This document shows positions 5,781 through 5,805 of a stretch of DNA of 5,805 bases, piece after piece. Position 1 is the first letter of the stretch. Each line of letters begins with the position of its first letter. Source of the DNA: SIG607 sp045601805 (GTDB taxonomy: Bacteria; Bacillota; Clostridia; Oscillospirales; Acutalibacteraceae); contig JAZSAJ010000053.1 of the NCBI GenBank assembly GCA_045601805.1, positions 1 through 5,805 on the forward strand, read 5' to 3'. The notes beneath the pieces are model-generated. The model did no database searches. It was given only the letters and a program-made list of their open reading frames with translations, and was not told the origin of the DNA. The position numbers were made by a program, and so were the translations under genes.

Positions 5781-5805
5781 ATGAAAAAAGAAGAAATCAG
5801 TACAA
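5781..5805 (+). CDS. start of an ORF, probably an IS200/IS605-type transposase (partial)
   Basis: Only eight codons (MKKEEIST) are visible before the window ends. The start is well supported by a strong GGAGGA seven bases upstream. The peptide is too short to classify. The transposase call is inferred from the hairpin and ribosome-binding-site-hiding repeat upstream, as in IS200-type elements. Confidence 0.5.

Larger units (their letters stand above)
5652..5805 (+). mobile_element. probable left end of an IS200/IS605-type insertion element, cut by the window edge
   Basis: Just past the terminator lie a short subterminal hairpin, an 18-bp inverted repeat that hides a ribosome binding site, and an ORF start. 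This order matches the left end of IS200-type elements, where a subterminal hairpin serves transposase recognition and a second stem-loop blocks the transposase ribosome binding site. No terminal inverted repeat is expected for this family. The exact left boundary cannot be placed; it probably lies between about 5645 and 5667. The alternative is an ordinary chromosomal gene under RNA-hairpin control. Only eight codons of the ORF are visible, so the family call rests on architecture. Confidence 0.5.

Noticed and set aside
1..5805. CRISPR array, tRNA, rRNA or known riboswitch
   Set aside because: No regularly spaced repeats, cloverleaf, rRNA-like sequence or recognisable riboswitch core was seen. 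Genes fill almost all of 4-5616.

Overview
The window is a compact, low-GC (around 40% or slightly below, by eye) bacterial segment with every gene on the + strand. A clostridial-type two-domain NAD+ synthetase, a classical rubrerythrin, AT-rich spacers, strong GGAGG-type ribosome binding sites and sigma-A-like promoters point to an anaerobic Firmicute (Clostridia), probably host-associated. The species cannot be named from the sequence.

Layout. (1) Positions 4-2432: glycerol kinase (glpK) is followed, with a one-base TAATG stop/start overlap, by a monoacylglycerol-lipase-like alpha/beta hydrolase. Together they could release glycerol from acylglycerols and trap it as glycerol 3-phosphate. 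(2) Positions 2407-5002: a near-consensus promoter lies over the 3' end of the hydrolase gene. It precedes nadE, which is directly abutted by a gene for a four-helix membrane protein with a basic, AT-hook-like C-terminal tail. (3) Positions 5003-5651: a 74-bp AT-rich spacer with an imperfect palindrome and a weak candidate promoter, then rubrerythrin (rbr), then a strong rho-independent terminator. (4) Positions 5652-5805: a short hairpin, then an 18-bp perfect inverted repeat whose right arm buries the ribosome binding site of an ORF cut off by the window edge. This arrangement resembles the left end of an IS200/IS605-family element, with its transposase just beginning.

The most notable observation is in NadE. 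The ammonia-forming synthetase half looks intact, but the N-terminal glutaminase (nitrilase-fold) half appears catalytically dead. The position of the nucleophilic cysteine is Gly165, the surrounding motif is eroded, and the glutamine-site loop is shortened. The protein may therefore depend on free ammonia despite its glutamine-dependent architecture. The other points of interest are the membrane protein with the AT-hook-like tail and the apparent RNA-level control of the mobile element at the right edge. I saw no CRISPR array, tRNA, rRNA or clear riboswitch.
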